Shown: positions 1-5,300 of the stretch, piece by piece
Position numbering within the stretch: the first letter of the stretch is position 1
How the letters are laid out: every line of letters begins with the position of its first letter
Origin: an uncultured Clostridia bacterium
Lineage (GTDB): Bacteria; Bacillota; Clostridia; Oscillospirales; Oscillospiraceae
Direction: 5' to 3'
Length of the DNA stretch: 8,648 bases
Assembly (NCBI GenBank): GCA_937892865.1
Contig: CALBJG010000006.1
Span: 1 to 8,648 of the forward strand
Translations under genes and position numbers: made by a program
The notes under the pieces: generated by a model
What the model was told of the DNA's origin: nothing
The model's input: the letters and a program-made list of their open reading frames with translations, nothing else
The model's database searches: none

Positions 1-795
1 ATCATCGCCGGTGTCACCGCTGGTGAAATAGTTGATCACCGGGTAAGTCTTGGTGGGATCTACCGGGTAGATGAAATCCATATAAAGATCCATTCCCACC
101 ACGGTGCCATCCGGGTCGATACAATCGTAGGCGGTGTTGGCTTTGCCCCCGGGGAGGGATTCGGTGTACTCCCGGAGGGTCATAGTCTCCCCGGTCTCCG
201 GGTGGACAACATTGTAGTGGTCACCTTTGGAGGCAAGGAAGTCCAGGTTCCAACTGTCCACCATAAACTCTAAAAACCCTGCCGGGCCGTGCTTATCCAG
301 CGACCAGTAGACAATGCCCATTTCGATGGAATAACCGGCGGGCAGGATCGCCATATAATTTTTATTGTAGGCAGAGCCGTTCATATGCTTGCCGCCCACC
401 ATACGGTTGCGGATGCCCTGGATACTCCAGTCCAGGTCGGGAGATACGGTCTTTTCATTGTTTAAGTAGTCGATGACCACCACGGTCATACCCTTGTTGA
501 CGATCAGGTCGTAAACGATATCGTAGTCCGTACCTGCGCCAAGACGCTCAGTGTTGGTGTTGATCACATAGATGGCAACACGGGTCTTGCTGTGGGGCGC
601 GCCGTCCTGATAATAGGTATAGGCATCGTAGGGAATGCCGATATAGCCGTCATCAGCGACGGATTCTGCTTTCTGCAGATAGTCTTCAAGACCGGCAATA
701 CCGCCGGTAGGCGCCACGGCAAACACCGGACCAATGGGCGCCAGCAGGGTCATCACCGTTGCCAGAGTCAAAAGAATACTGAAAAACCGTTTCAT
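1..795 (-). CDS. Secreted protein of unknown function, possibly alpha/beta-hydrolase-like (partial, C-terminus outside window)
   Basis: The frame is open from an ATG at 795 down to base 1 (265 codons), so the gene is cut by the left edge. The ATG follows GGGGAGGA at a good distance. The protein starts MKRFF and has a hydrophobic stretch at about residues 4-24 ending in VFA, a typical signal peptidase I site after residue 26, so the product is exported. The mature part contains a strand-like TVVVIDYLNN segment (about residue 107), a GYSIEMG segment near 155 and PVINYFTSGD near the cut end. These resemble the beginnings of alpha/beta-hydrolase or esterase folds, but I see no GxSxG in the visible part. 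It is divergent from the CPBP gene. Export is well supported. The enzymatic class is only a guess. Confidence 0.8.
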   Translation of the reverse strand, partial: MKRFFSILLTLATVMTLLAPIGPVFAVAPTGGIAGLEDYLQKAESVADDGYIGIPYDAYTYYQDGAPHSKTRVAIYVINTNTERLGAGTDYDIVYDLIVNKGMTVVVIDYLNNEKTVSPDLDWSIQGIRNRMVGGKHMNGSAYNKNYMAILPAGYSIEMGIVYWSLDKHGPAGFLEFMVDSWNLDFLASKGDHYNVVHPETGETMTLREYTESLPGGKANTAYDCIDPDGTVVGMDLYMDFIYPVDPTKTYPVINYFTSGDTGDD

Positions 796-823
796 ATCTT
801 GTCCTCCCCGGAAAATTCTTGTG

Positions 824-857
824 ATTATATTATAAAAAAACCCGCAAAGCAATGCAA
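824..857 (-). promoter_or_regulatory. Promoter of the secreted-protein gene
   Basis: Reading the minus strand, TTGCAT (852-857) is followed after 17 bases by TATAAT (829-834). A second overlapping TATAAT lies at 824-829. Transcription would begin near 822, about 27 bases before the ATG at 795, with GGGGAGGA inside this leader. Confidence 0.7.
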
Positions 858-1033
858 TCTGCAAGTGGGACATCTTTGGGGGCTGTTGTCTTGATTTTAT
901 ACTTTCTGTGGCGGATTTTCTTAATATGATTATACTGCATCGGGGAAAAAACGCAACATTTCACCAAAGAAAGGCAAATATGCAGAAAAATTTGCGCAAT
1001 TACGCAAAAATATCCAAGAATGCGTTTTTTTCG

Positions 1034-1062
1034 TTGCGCCAGCGCAGGGTTTATCGTATAAT
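1034..1062 (+). promoter_or_regulatory. Promoter of the CPBP protease gene
   Basis: TTGCGC (1034-1039), a 17-base spacer and TATAAT (1057-1062) place the transcript start near 1069. GTGAGG (1076-1081) then lies 9 bases before the ATG at 1091, which fixes that start. Confidence 0.75.
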
Positions 1063-1090
1063 GGCAGTAACAAAAGTGAGGCGTTTTTCT

Positions 1091-1807
1091 ATGCTGAAAA
1101 AGTTCTATGACAAAAGCAAAATATGGTTCGCCGTTTCCTGGATCATCCTCTACTGTGTGGGTATGTCCATAGGGGACAGCCTTTCCGCCGCGGTAGGCGC
1201 AGAAAAATCCGTAACCGTGGCAGTAGGCGCGGCGCTGTCTTTGGGGCTGTTTTTCTTTTTGAAACAGCACCGGCTTTTGGCGTTTTACGGTCTTTGCAAG
1301 AGCGCTGTGCCTGCCCGGAAAGTCCTTTACTATCTCCCCCTTTTGCTGATGCTCACCGCCAATCTCTGGCACGGGGTAAAGATAAACTACGCCCCCTTGG
1401 AAACAGCGCTTTACATCCTTTCGATGTTCTTCGTGGGCTTTTTGGAAGAGGTGATCTTCCGGGGATTGCTGTATAAGGCGATGGAAGGATCTTCCCCCAA
1501 AGCGGCGGTGGCGGTTGCCAGTATCACCTTCGGTATGGGGCATCTTATCAATCTTTTTAACGGCTCCGGGGCAGAACTTTTGCCCAATTTACTCCAGGTG
1601 GTCTACGCTACGGCGGCTGGTTTTCTGTTTGTGATGCTCTTTCAAAAAACCGGCAGTTTGCGCGTCTGTATTCTTGCCCACGGGCTTTTCAACGCCTTAA
1701 GCGTATTTGCCAATGAGCCGGGAATGACCGGGCAGGCGGTATCCTGCCTGCTTCTGACCCTCATCACCGGCGGCTACGGCATTTATCTTGCGTACAAAAG
1801 AGAATAA
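1091..1807 (+). CDS. CPBP-family intramembrane metalloprotease (CAAX/Abi type)
   Basis: The product is a 238-residue, very hydrophobic protein with several predicted membrane segments. It carries the three signature motifs of the CPBP (PF02517) intramembrane proteases: EEVIFR at residues 119-124, FGMGH at 147-151 and HGLFN at 197-201. The paired glutamates and two histidines are the expected metal and catalytic residues, and all are present. Family members cleave within or near the membrane; roles include bacteriocin maturation or immunity and prenyl-protein-like processing. The substrate cannot be told here because no bacteriocin or precursor peptide lies nearby. The start at 1091 is chosen because a good promoter and GTGAGG immediately precede it. 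The longer frame starting at 908 would begin upstream of the promoter. The stop codon touches the left copy of the inverted repeat that bounds the island. Confidence 0.9.
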   Translation: MLKKFYDKSKIWFAVSWIILYCVGMSIGDSLSAAVGAEKSVTVAVGAALSLGLFFFLKQHRLLAFYGLCKSAVPARKVLYYLPLLLMLTANLWHGVKINYAPLETALYILSMFFVGFLEEVIFRGLLYKAMEGSSPKAAVAVASITFGMGHLINLFNGSGAELLPNLLQVVYATAAGFLFVMLFQKTGSLRVCILAHGLFNALSVFANEPGMTGQAVSCLLLTLITGGYGIYLAYKRE

Positions 1808-1842
1808 AAGACACCGCCTAAGTGGTACACTCCGTAAGGAAG
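1808..1842 (+). repeat. Left copy of inverted repeat bounding the R-M island
   Basis: AAGACACCGCCT (1808-1819), GTGG (1822-1825) and CTCCGTAAGGAAG (1830-1842) recur in inverted orientation at 5266-5299, with about 31 of 35 positions matching. Weaker similarity continues inward to about 1869. The repeat starts at the base after the stop codon of the CPBP gene. Confidence 0.85.
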
Positions 1843-1875
1843 TTGTCTCCCTTCGGGTTTTATAATCAATAAAAA

Positions 1876-1915
1876 ATGACACGAGGATTTGATTCTCTTC
1901 GTGTCATTTTTGTTT
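1876..1915 (+). terminator. Rho-independent terminator downstream of the CPBP gene
   Basis: ATGACACGA (1876-1884) pairs with TCGTGTCAT (1899-1907). Three more pairs close an 8-base loop, and a TTTTTGTTT run follows. An A-run precedes the stem, so it could also work on the other strand. It insulates the methyltransferase promoter that starts 17 bases downstream. Confidence 0.85.
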
Positions 1916-1931
1916 AAATTATTGTTTTTAG

Positions 1932-1960
1932 TTGACAACATAAAACAAATAATTTATAAT
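1932..1960 (+). promoter_or_regulatory. Consensus promoter of the regulator-methyltransferase operon
   Basis: TTGACA (1932-1937), a 17-base spacer and TATAAT (1955-1960) match the sigma-A consensus at every position. Transcription should begin near 1967. A core this strong usually needs a repressor, and the direct repeats at 1940-1974 are placed to provide one. Confidence 0.9.
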
Positions 1961-1974
1961 ATAAAACAAATAAT
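1940..1974 (+). promoter_or_regulatory. Two perfect 14-bp direct repeats, likely operator
   Basis: ATAAAACAAATAAT occurs at 1940-1953 and again, identical, at 1961-1974. The 21-bp centre-to-centre distance is two helical turns, so both copies face the same side of DNA. The first fills the -35/-10 spacer and the second covers the transcript start. An imperfect inverted relative, ATTATTGTTTTTA, lies at 1918-1930. The likely binder is the HTH protein encoded directly downstream, or the one at 4825-5034. Confidence 0.7.
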
Positions 1975-1991
1975 AGTTTTGGAGGATTAAT

Positions 1992-2204
1992 ATGACCACT
2001 TCGGAACAAATCAGGGTTTTGTGTGTTAGAACTGGAGTAAGCTTATCTGAACTTGCTCGTAGAATAAATCAAACACCCCAAAATTTTAATGCCAAACTCA
2101 AAAGAAATACAATTACCCAAAACGAGCTAAATCAAATAGCAAGCGTTCTTGGAGTTACTTATGAACAGTACTTTGTATTAGCGAATGGCGAACAAGTCAA
2201 ATAA
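1992..2204 (+). CDS. Small XRE/Cro-type HTH regulator of the methyltransferase operon
   Basis: The product has 70 residues and is essentially one Cro/CI-type helix-turn-helix domain. Residues 17-36 (SLSELARRINQTPQNFNAKL) form the HTH, and a third and fourth helix follow (ITQNELNQIASVLGV). GGAGGA at 1981-1986 sits 5 bases before the ATG. The gene is first in an operon: its stop is 14 bases from the methyltransferase start. Such small regulators in restriction-modification loci commonly control expression timing. The repeated 14-mer over its own promoter suggests autorepression, which would let methylase be made in a burst after entry into a new host and then be throttled. That role is inferred from position. 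The protein resembles generic clostridial phage- or element-borne HTH proteins more than classical C proteins. Confidence 0.85.
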   Translation: MTTSEQIRVLCVRTGVSLSELARRINQTPQNFNAKLKRNTITQNELNQIASVLGVTYEQYFVLANGEQVK

Positions 2205-2218
2205 GAAAGGATTTAGTT

Positions 2219-3493
2219 ATGACTGAACATAAAATAGTATTTGGCGATAGCCGTTCGCTAAATCAAATACAAGATAAATCCGTACAATTAATCATTACCT
2301 CACCACCATATTGGCAGTTAAAAGATTACGGAACAGAAGATCAAATAGGCTTTAATGATAGTTACGAAGAATACATAAACAATCTCAACCTTGTTTGGAA
2401 AGAGTGTAATCGTGTATTAGCGGATGGATGCCGACTTTGCATTAATATTGGAGATCAATTTGCTCGGTCGGTATACTATGGAAGATATAAAGTTATTCCA
2501 ATTCGTACAGAAATAATTCGTTTTTGCGAATCATTGGGTATGGATTATATGGGAGCTATCATTTGGCAGAAAACAACCACGATGAATACCTCTGGCGGCG
2601 GAGCTATTATGGGAAGTTTCCCTTATCCTCGTAACGGCATTCTTAAAATGGATTATGAGTTTATTCTACTATTCAAAAAGTTAGGTAATGCTCCCAAACC
2701 TACTCAGCAACAAAAAGAACAATCAGCTATGACAAAAGAAGAGTGGGGTCAATATTTTTCTTCTCATTGGAATTTCAATGGTGTCAAACAAATGGGACAT
2801 ATAGCTATGTTCCCAGAAGAACTTCCCAAGCGCTTGATTAAGATGTTTTCTTTTGCAGGAGAAACAGTATTTGATCCGTTTGCGGGTAGTGGTACAACCT
2901 CACTTGCCGCAAAGAATCTTGGAAGAAATTCTATCGGTTATGAAATCAATAAGGATTTTGAACCTATTATTCGTGAGAAATTAGGGGCAAATCAAATTAA
3001 ATTAGACGATGATTCAAATGTGATTTTTATAGAAGATAAAATTGGGAATATTTCTTCTATTAATCAGCTCCCATACATTTTTAGTGATCCTCATCGAATG
3101 GACAAAAAGGTAGATATAAAGAAACTTCAATTTGGTTCAAAGATTGATCAATCAGAGGCGAAACGCAACGAATTATTTGGTGTTAAACGAGTTATTTCTC
3201 CCGATAAAATTGAGCTGAGTAACGGTCTGGTTATTCGCTTGTTGGGTATTCAGATCAAGCCACAATATCAAGCAGAAGCTATTAGTTTTCTTCAAGAGAA
3301 ATTCCAGAAGAGAAAAGTATTTTTGAAATACGATTCTGTAAAATACGATGCGGACAATAACTTGTTATGCTATGTTTATCTAGATAATAAAACTTTCATC
3401 AATAATCACTTAATTCGTACTGGGTATGTTGGTGTTGATACAACTTTTGACTACACTTGCCAAAAGAAGTTTTTAGGTTCACTCCCTGTATGA
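2219..3493 (+). CDS. Type II DNA methyltransferase with C-terminal staphylococcal-nuclease-like domain
   Basis: This 424-residue protein modifies the host DNA of the restriction system. Catalytic motif IV, TSPPYW, is at residues 27-32 and the AdoMet-binding motif FDPFAGSGTT at 218-227. The order IV before I is that of beta-class amino-methyltransferases, and TSPPYW is most often seen in N4-cytosine enzymes. The methylase part ends near residue 260. After a linker, about residues 321-418 look like a staphylococcal nuclease (TNase/SNase) fold: GVKRVISPDKIEL, VIRLLGI, LLCYVYL, then LIRTGYV. Its nuclease residues seem lost: the usual D-x-P-E after RLLGI reads Q-I-K-P, and the late Arg is Asn. A binding role is therefore likelier than cleavage. 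AAAGG precedes the ATG, and the gene is co-transcribed with the HTH gene. With an MjaI-family partner the expected target is CTAG, which is inference. Confidence 0.92.
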   Translation: MTEHKIVFGDSRSLNQIQDKSVQLIITSPPYWQLKDYGTEDQIGFNDSYEEYINNLNLVWKECNRVLADGCRLCINIGDQFARSVYYGRYKVIPIRTEIIRFCESLGMDYMGAIIWQKTTTMNTSGGGAIMGSFPYPRNGILKMDYEFILLFKKLGNAPKPTQQQKEQSAMTKEEWGQYFSSHWNFNGVKQMGHIAMFPEELPKRLIKMFSFAGETVFDPFAGSGTTSLAAKNLGRNSIGYEINKDFEPIIREKLGANQIKLDDDSNVIFIEDKIGNISSINQLPYIFSDPHRMDKKVDIKKLQFGSKIDQSEAKRNELFGVKRVISPDKIELSNGLVIRLLGIQIKPQYQAEAISFLQEKFQKRKVFLKYDSVKYDADNNLLCYVYLDNKTFINNHLIRTGYVGVDTTFDYTCQKKFLGSLPV

Positions 3494-3505
3494 GATAAAA
3501 AGAGA

Positions 3506-3543
3506 AAGGAAGGGGTTTTGGTCGAACTCCTTCCTTCTTTTGT
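3506..3543. terminator. Bidirectional terminator between the converging R-M operons
   Basis: AAGGAAGGGGTT (3506-3517) pairs with AACTCCTTCCTT (3525-3536) across a 7-base loop with one G-T pair. A T-rich run follows on the plus strand and an A-rich run precedes the stem, so it can stop transcription from both the methylase and the nuclease operons. Confidence 0.85.
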
Positions 3544-3870
3544 TTACTTTGGTTGCATTTGTAACAACAAATCTCTTTCCGCTAATATTTTATTCTCGAT
3601 GTTTTTAGGAACTTTTCCATTTATCGGTGTAACAATGAATACCTTACCCCCAAAATCACGAAAAAAAGCTTTATGACCAGCTTCTTCGGAAGAACGAGCC
3701 TTGCCCATATATATCGACATATTAGCAGATTTGTATGTGGTGGGTTTAACTTGTAGTCCTATTTTATAGCCGTTAATATCAGTCCATAAATCCACCCAAT
3801 AAGGCGATCCTTCTACTTCACTTGGGGCATCGTAAAATGGAATTCCTCCAATAATCAGTGATGGTTTCAT
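3544..3870 (-). CDS. C-terminal, catalytic-half subunit of a split MjaI-like nuclease
   Basis: The product has 108 residues. Its middle matches the catalytic segment of the full MjaI-type enzyme encoded at 4226-4816. Here VDLW (Asp27) is followed 13 residues later by QVKPTTYK (residues 40-47); the larger enzyme has GIDG followed by SVKPDTYK. This D...(Q)xK arrangement fits the PD-(D/E)xK nuclease fold. APSEVE at 15-20 aligns with the partner's ATPEEE. The start codon shares one base with the stop of the upstream gene (TAATG), and AAGGAG lies 11 bases before it, which points to coupled translation. The two small genes together cover the whole family length with no gap, so this is either a genuine two-subunit nuclease or one gene broken by a single frameshift. 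It is last in the minus operon. The homology comes from reading motifs, not from a search. Confidence 0.7.
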   Translation of the reverse strand: MKPSLIIGGIPFYDAPSEVEGSPYWVDLWTDINGYKIGLQVKPTTYKSANMSIYMGKARSSEEAGHKAFFRDFGGKVFIVTPINGKVPKNIENKILAERDLLLQMQPK

Positions 3871-4211
3871 TATCTGCCGTGCTCCTTGAGATAACCATCA
3901 TATTGTCTATCAATTACTAATTTGTGTATAAAATCTATACAATCATCCTGAGTGATAGACTCAATTAATGCAGGATAGAATCTGTTTTCCCCAGGAAGTA
4001 CATTATGAACTTTATCGTATAACCTAAGACCGATATTTATGATTTGTTCTCTTGTTCTAACATTAGAATAATAGTAATCTTCCCATTCTTGTAAACTATT
4101 AGGAGAACACAAGCGAATAGAATCTGAAGTAGGACCGACATTTACCTTCTTGTTTAAGCCCCAACGATTAGTTGTATAATTAAGTATAAATTCTTTGTTG
4201 GCTATTGGCAT
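3870..4211 (-). CDS. N-terminal half subunit of a split MjaI-like nuclease
   Basis: The product has 113 residues and matches the N-terminal two thirds of the MjaI-type enzyme at 4226-4816 in order and spacing. VGPTSD (25-30) matches VGQMSE. WEDYY (43-47) matches WHDWY. Y-x2-V-x-N (65-70) matches Y-x2-V-x-N. LVIDRQYDG (98-106) matches LVIAKTFNG. It ends just where the catalytic segment would begin, and that segment is the next gene, in another frame, starting at the shared base of TAATG. It has its own strong AGGAGGG 7 bases before the ATG and lies 14 bases behind the full-length nuclease gene. It probably forms the DNA-binding and dimer part of a second, diverged restriction enzyme. A frameshift product is the alternative. 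The two nucleases differ enough that this is an old duplication. Confidence 0.7.
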   Translation of the reverse strand: MPIANKEFILNYTTNRWGLNKKVNVGPTSDSIRLCSPNSLQEWEDYYYSNVRTREQIINIGLRLYDKVHNVLPGENRFYPALIESITQDDCIDFIHKLVIDRQYDGYLKEHGR

Positions 4212-4225
4212 ATATTTCCCTCCTT

Positions 4226-4816
4226 TTATTCTTCAATTTCAATAGTCAAACCTGTCTTTGTTTTGATATAGTAAATCATTTTTACTGCAATCGTTTCGGA
4301 CAAACGCCCCATCGTCTTGTATGTATCGGGCTTTACCGAATATGGAACATTGCCAACATATCCATCAATGCCAACGGATTCTTCTTCGGGAGTAGCAAGA
4401 CGATAAGTTGTTCCTTTGCGTTCTGCGAGAGAAGCCAAAACCGCCTTCTGAACATACATACCGTTGAATGTCTTGGCAATGACGAGCTCTTCAACCCAAT
4501 GTCTAACCATTTCACGATCGATAAGAGGAATAGCATCACGGAGATTTTGCACCTGCGCATATATCTTTTCGGTTGCCTTTTCAAAGGCATCGGGGTACCT
4601 TTCAACGTACCAATCATGCCAATTATCGATGGTAATTTCTTCACCGGATGCCATAAACTCTGGAAACAGTTCGGACATCTGACCCACAACAACTGGGCGT
4701 GTTCCTTGTGCGTTTTGGTTTGCCCAGTTAATCAACTGAGAAGTGTATTTCGGGAAGCTAAAGGTATCACTATCATTATAGATTTCGATGTTTTCATTTT
4801 TAAGCGTGTATTTCAT
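4226..4816 (-). CDS. MjaI-family type II restriction endonuclease
   Basis: The 196-residue protein cuts unmodified DNA. It shows features I associate with the MjaI restriction enzyme family (RE_MjaI): KYTLKNENIEIY at 3-13, FPKYTSQLINWANQNAQGTRP at about 21-41, VGQMSEL at 44-50, YRLATPEEESVGIDGY at 138-153 and VKPDTYK at 161-167. Asp151 and Lys162 fit the acid and lysine of a PD-(D/E)xK core. Its length looks right for the family. The archetype cuts CTAG, so CTAG is the expected target here, consistent with the neighbouring beta-class methylase. The ATG lies 8 bases after the regulator's stop, and GGAGGA, inside the end of the regulator gene, is its ribosome site. A tiny ATGAAATAA lies between that site and the start and may dampen translation. 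The recognition site remains inference. Confidence 0.88.
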   Translation of the reverse strand: MKYTLKNENIEIYNDSDTFSFPKYTSQLINWANQNAQGTRPVVVGQMSELFPEFMASGEEITIDNWHDWYVERYPDAFEKATEKIYAQVQNLRDAIPLIDREMVRHWVEELVIAKTFNGMYVQKAVLASLAERKGTTYRLATPEEESVGIDGYVGNVPYSVKPDTYKTMGRLSETIAVKMIYYIKTKTGLTIEIEE

Positions 4817-4824
4817 TTCTTATT

Positions 4825-5034
4825 TCATTCCTCCAAAAATAATTTATAAGTCTCAATTTCAAGGGCATCAGCGATACGCTGAATATTCTCAAGGGATATA
4901 CTGCGACGATAGCATTCAATAGCGCTAATATAAGTACGGTGCATACCACATTTATCAGCAAATGCTTCTTGTGATATTCCCATTGCAACACGATGTTTCT
5001 TTAAATTAGTTCCAAAAACTTTTACAATATCCAT
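4825..5034 (-). CDS. C-protein-like XRE regulator of the restriction operon
   Basis: This 69-residue protein is a single XRE domain. The HTH (SQEAFADKCGMHRTYISAIE, residues 21-40) is followed by RRSISLENIQRIADAL and a short C-terminal LF. The HRTYISAIE...R.ISL...IQ.IADAL pattern is the hallmark of controller (C) proteins of type II restriction-modification systems. These dimers bind C-boxes upstream of their own gene and activate it together with the endonuclease gene, delaying nuclease production until methylation is complete. Here it is the first gene of the nuclease operon, its stop lies 8 bases from the nuclease start, and a dyad sits at the -35 position of its promoter. GGGAGGA lies just upstream of the ATG. 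It differs from the HTH protein of the methylase operon, so the locus has two regulators. Confidence 0.85.
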   Translation of the reverse strand: MDIVKVFGTNLKKHRVAMGISQEAFADKCGMHRTYISAIECYRRSISLENIQRIADALEIETYKLFLEE

Positions 5035-5049
5035 AGTTTAATCCTCCCA

Positions 5050-5082
5050 ATTATACATTCTAACTCTGTGAATACTATAAGT
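5050..5082 (-). promoter_or_regulatory. Promoter of the restriction operon with putative C-box
   Basis: On the minus strand TATAAT lies at 5050-5055, 15 bases upstream of the regulator's ATG, but no TTGACA-like hexamer is found 16-18 bases further upstream. Instead a perfect ACT-N3-AGT dyad lies at 5074-5082, overlapping the -35 position. A weaker related site, AGTTAGAAT, lies at about 5057-5065. Dyads of this form are what C proteins bind in many R-M systems, so activation by the product of 4825-5034 is likely. The transcript leader is very short. Confidence 0.55.
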
Positions 5083-5189
5083 CTACATACAATAAGTATC
5101 CTAAAATGAAAGCCCACTGACATCTTTATTAGGAGTATCTGAGAAAGTGTCATAGCGGGTTACACACTTTGAAAAAGGTGTATAACAAA

Positions 5190-5218
5190 AAGCGGCATAG
5201 CCAATAGCTATACCGCTT
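5190..5218 (-). terminator. Terminator on the minus strand, shielding the restriction operon
   Basis: AAGCGGCATAGC (5190-5201) pairs with GCTATACCGCTT (5207-5218) with one mismatch and a 5-base loop. Read on the minus strand the stem is followed by TTTTTGTTA, so it stops transcripts that come leftward from the DUF6062-like gene before they reach the controller-protein gene. Confidence 0.75.
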
Positions 5219-5265
5219 AATGAAATCAATTATTTAATTTTGATACAAGAGCCACCTTTGGGCAC

Positions 5266-5299
5266 CTTCCTTACGGAGGGTGCCACAAGGCGGTGTCTT
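5266..5299 (-). repeat. Right copy of inverted repeat bounding the R-M island
   Basis: On the minus strand this reads AAGACACCGCCT, T, GTGG, CACC, TCCGTAAGGAAG and so is the inverted mate of 1808-1842. Looser similarity continues inward to about 5235. It begins one base past the stop codon of the gene at 5301-6050, just as the left copy abuts the stop of the CPBP gene. Before the island arrived the two arms may have formed one long hairpin between two convergent genes. Confidence 0.85.
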
Positions 5300-5300
5300 T

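Larger units (their letters stand above)
796..1090. other. AT-rich divergent intergenic region
   Basis: This 295-base spacer separates two divergent genes and holds a promoter for each. Between them (858-1033) I see no gene. There is one dyad, TTTGCG at 991-996 and CGCAAA at 1003-1008 with a 6-base gap, 26 bases upstream of the CPBP -35 box. It could be an operator, but this is weak evidence. An open frame reaching back to 908 exists but is not coding, because the promoter at 1034-1062 lies inside it. Confidence 0.6.

Noticed and set aside
908..1090. N-terminal extension of the CPBP protease to an ATG at 908
   Set aside because: The promoter (1034-1062) and the ribosome site (1076-1081) lie inside it, and the extension has no family-like sequence.
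830..1543. Long minus-strand open frame across the CPBP gene
   Set aside because: It is a shadow of a gene with clear protease motifs. Its translation is rich in H, R, G and P and has no family features.
4205..4849. Plus-strand open frame of 214 codons opposite the MjaI-type nuclease
   Set aside because: It has no ribosome site and is Cys/Phe/Asn-rich as expected of an antisense shadow. The minus strand encodes the recognised nuclease.
5134..5184. Attachment site or recombinase core from AAAGTGT/ACACTTT and TTACACACTTT/AAAGGTGTATAA dyads
   Set aside because: The dyads are short and imperfect, no second copy is seen at the other island end, and no recombinase is present.
1808..5300. Prophage or insertion sequence
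   Set aside because: No transposase, integrase, recombinase or phage structural gene is found. All five to six genes fit a restriction-modification locus.
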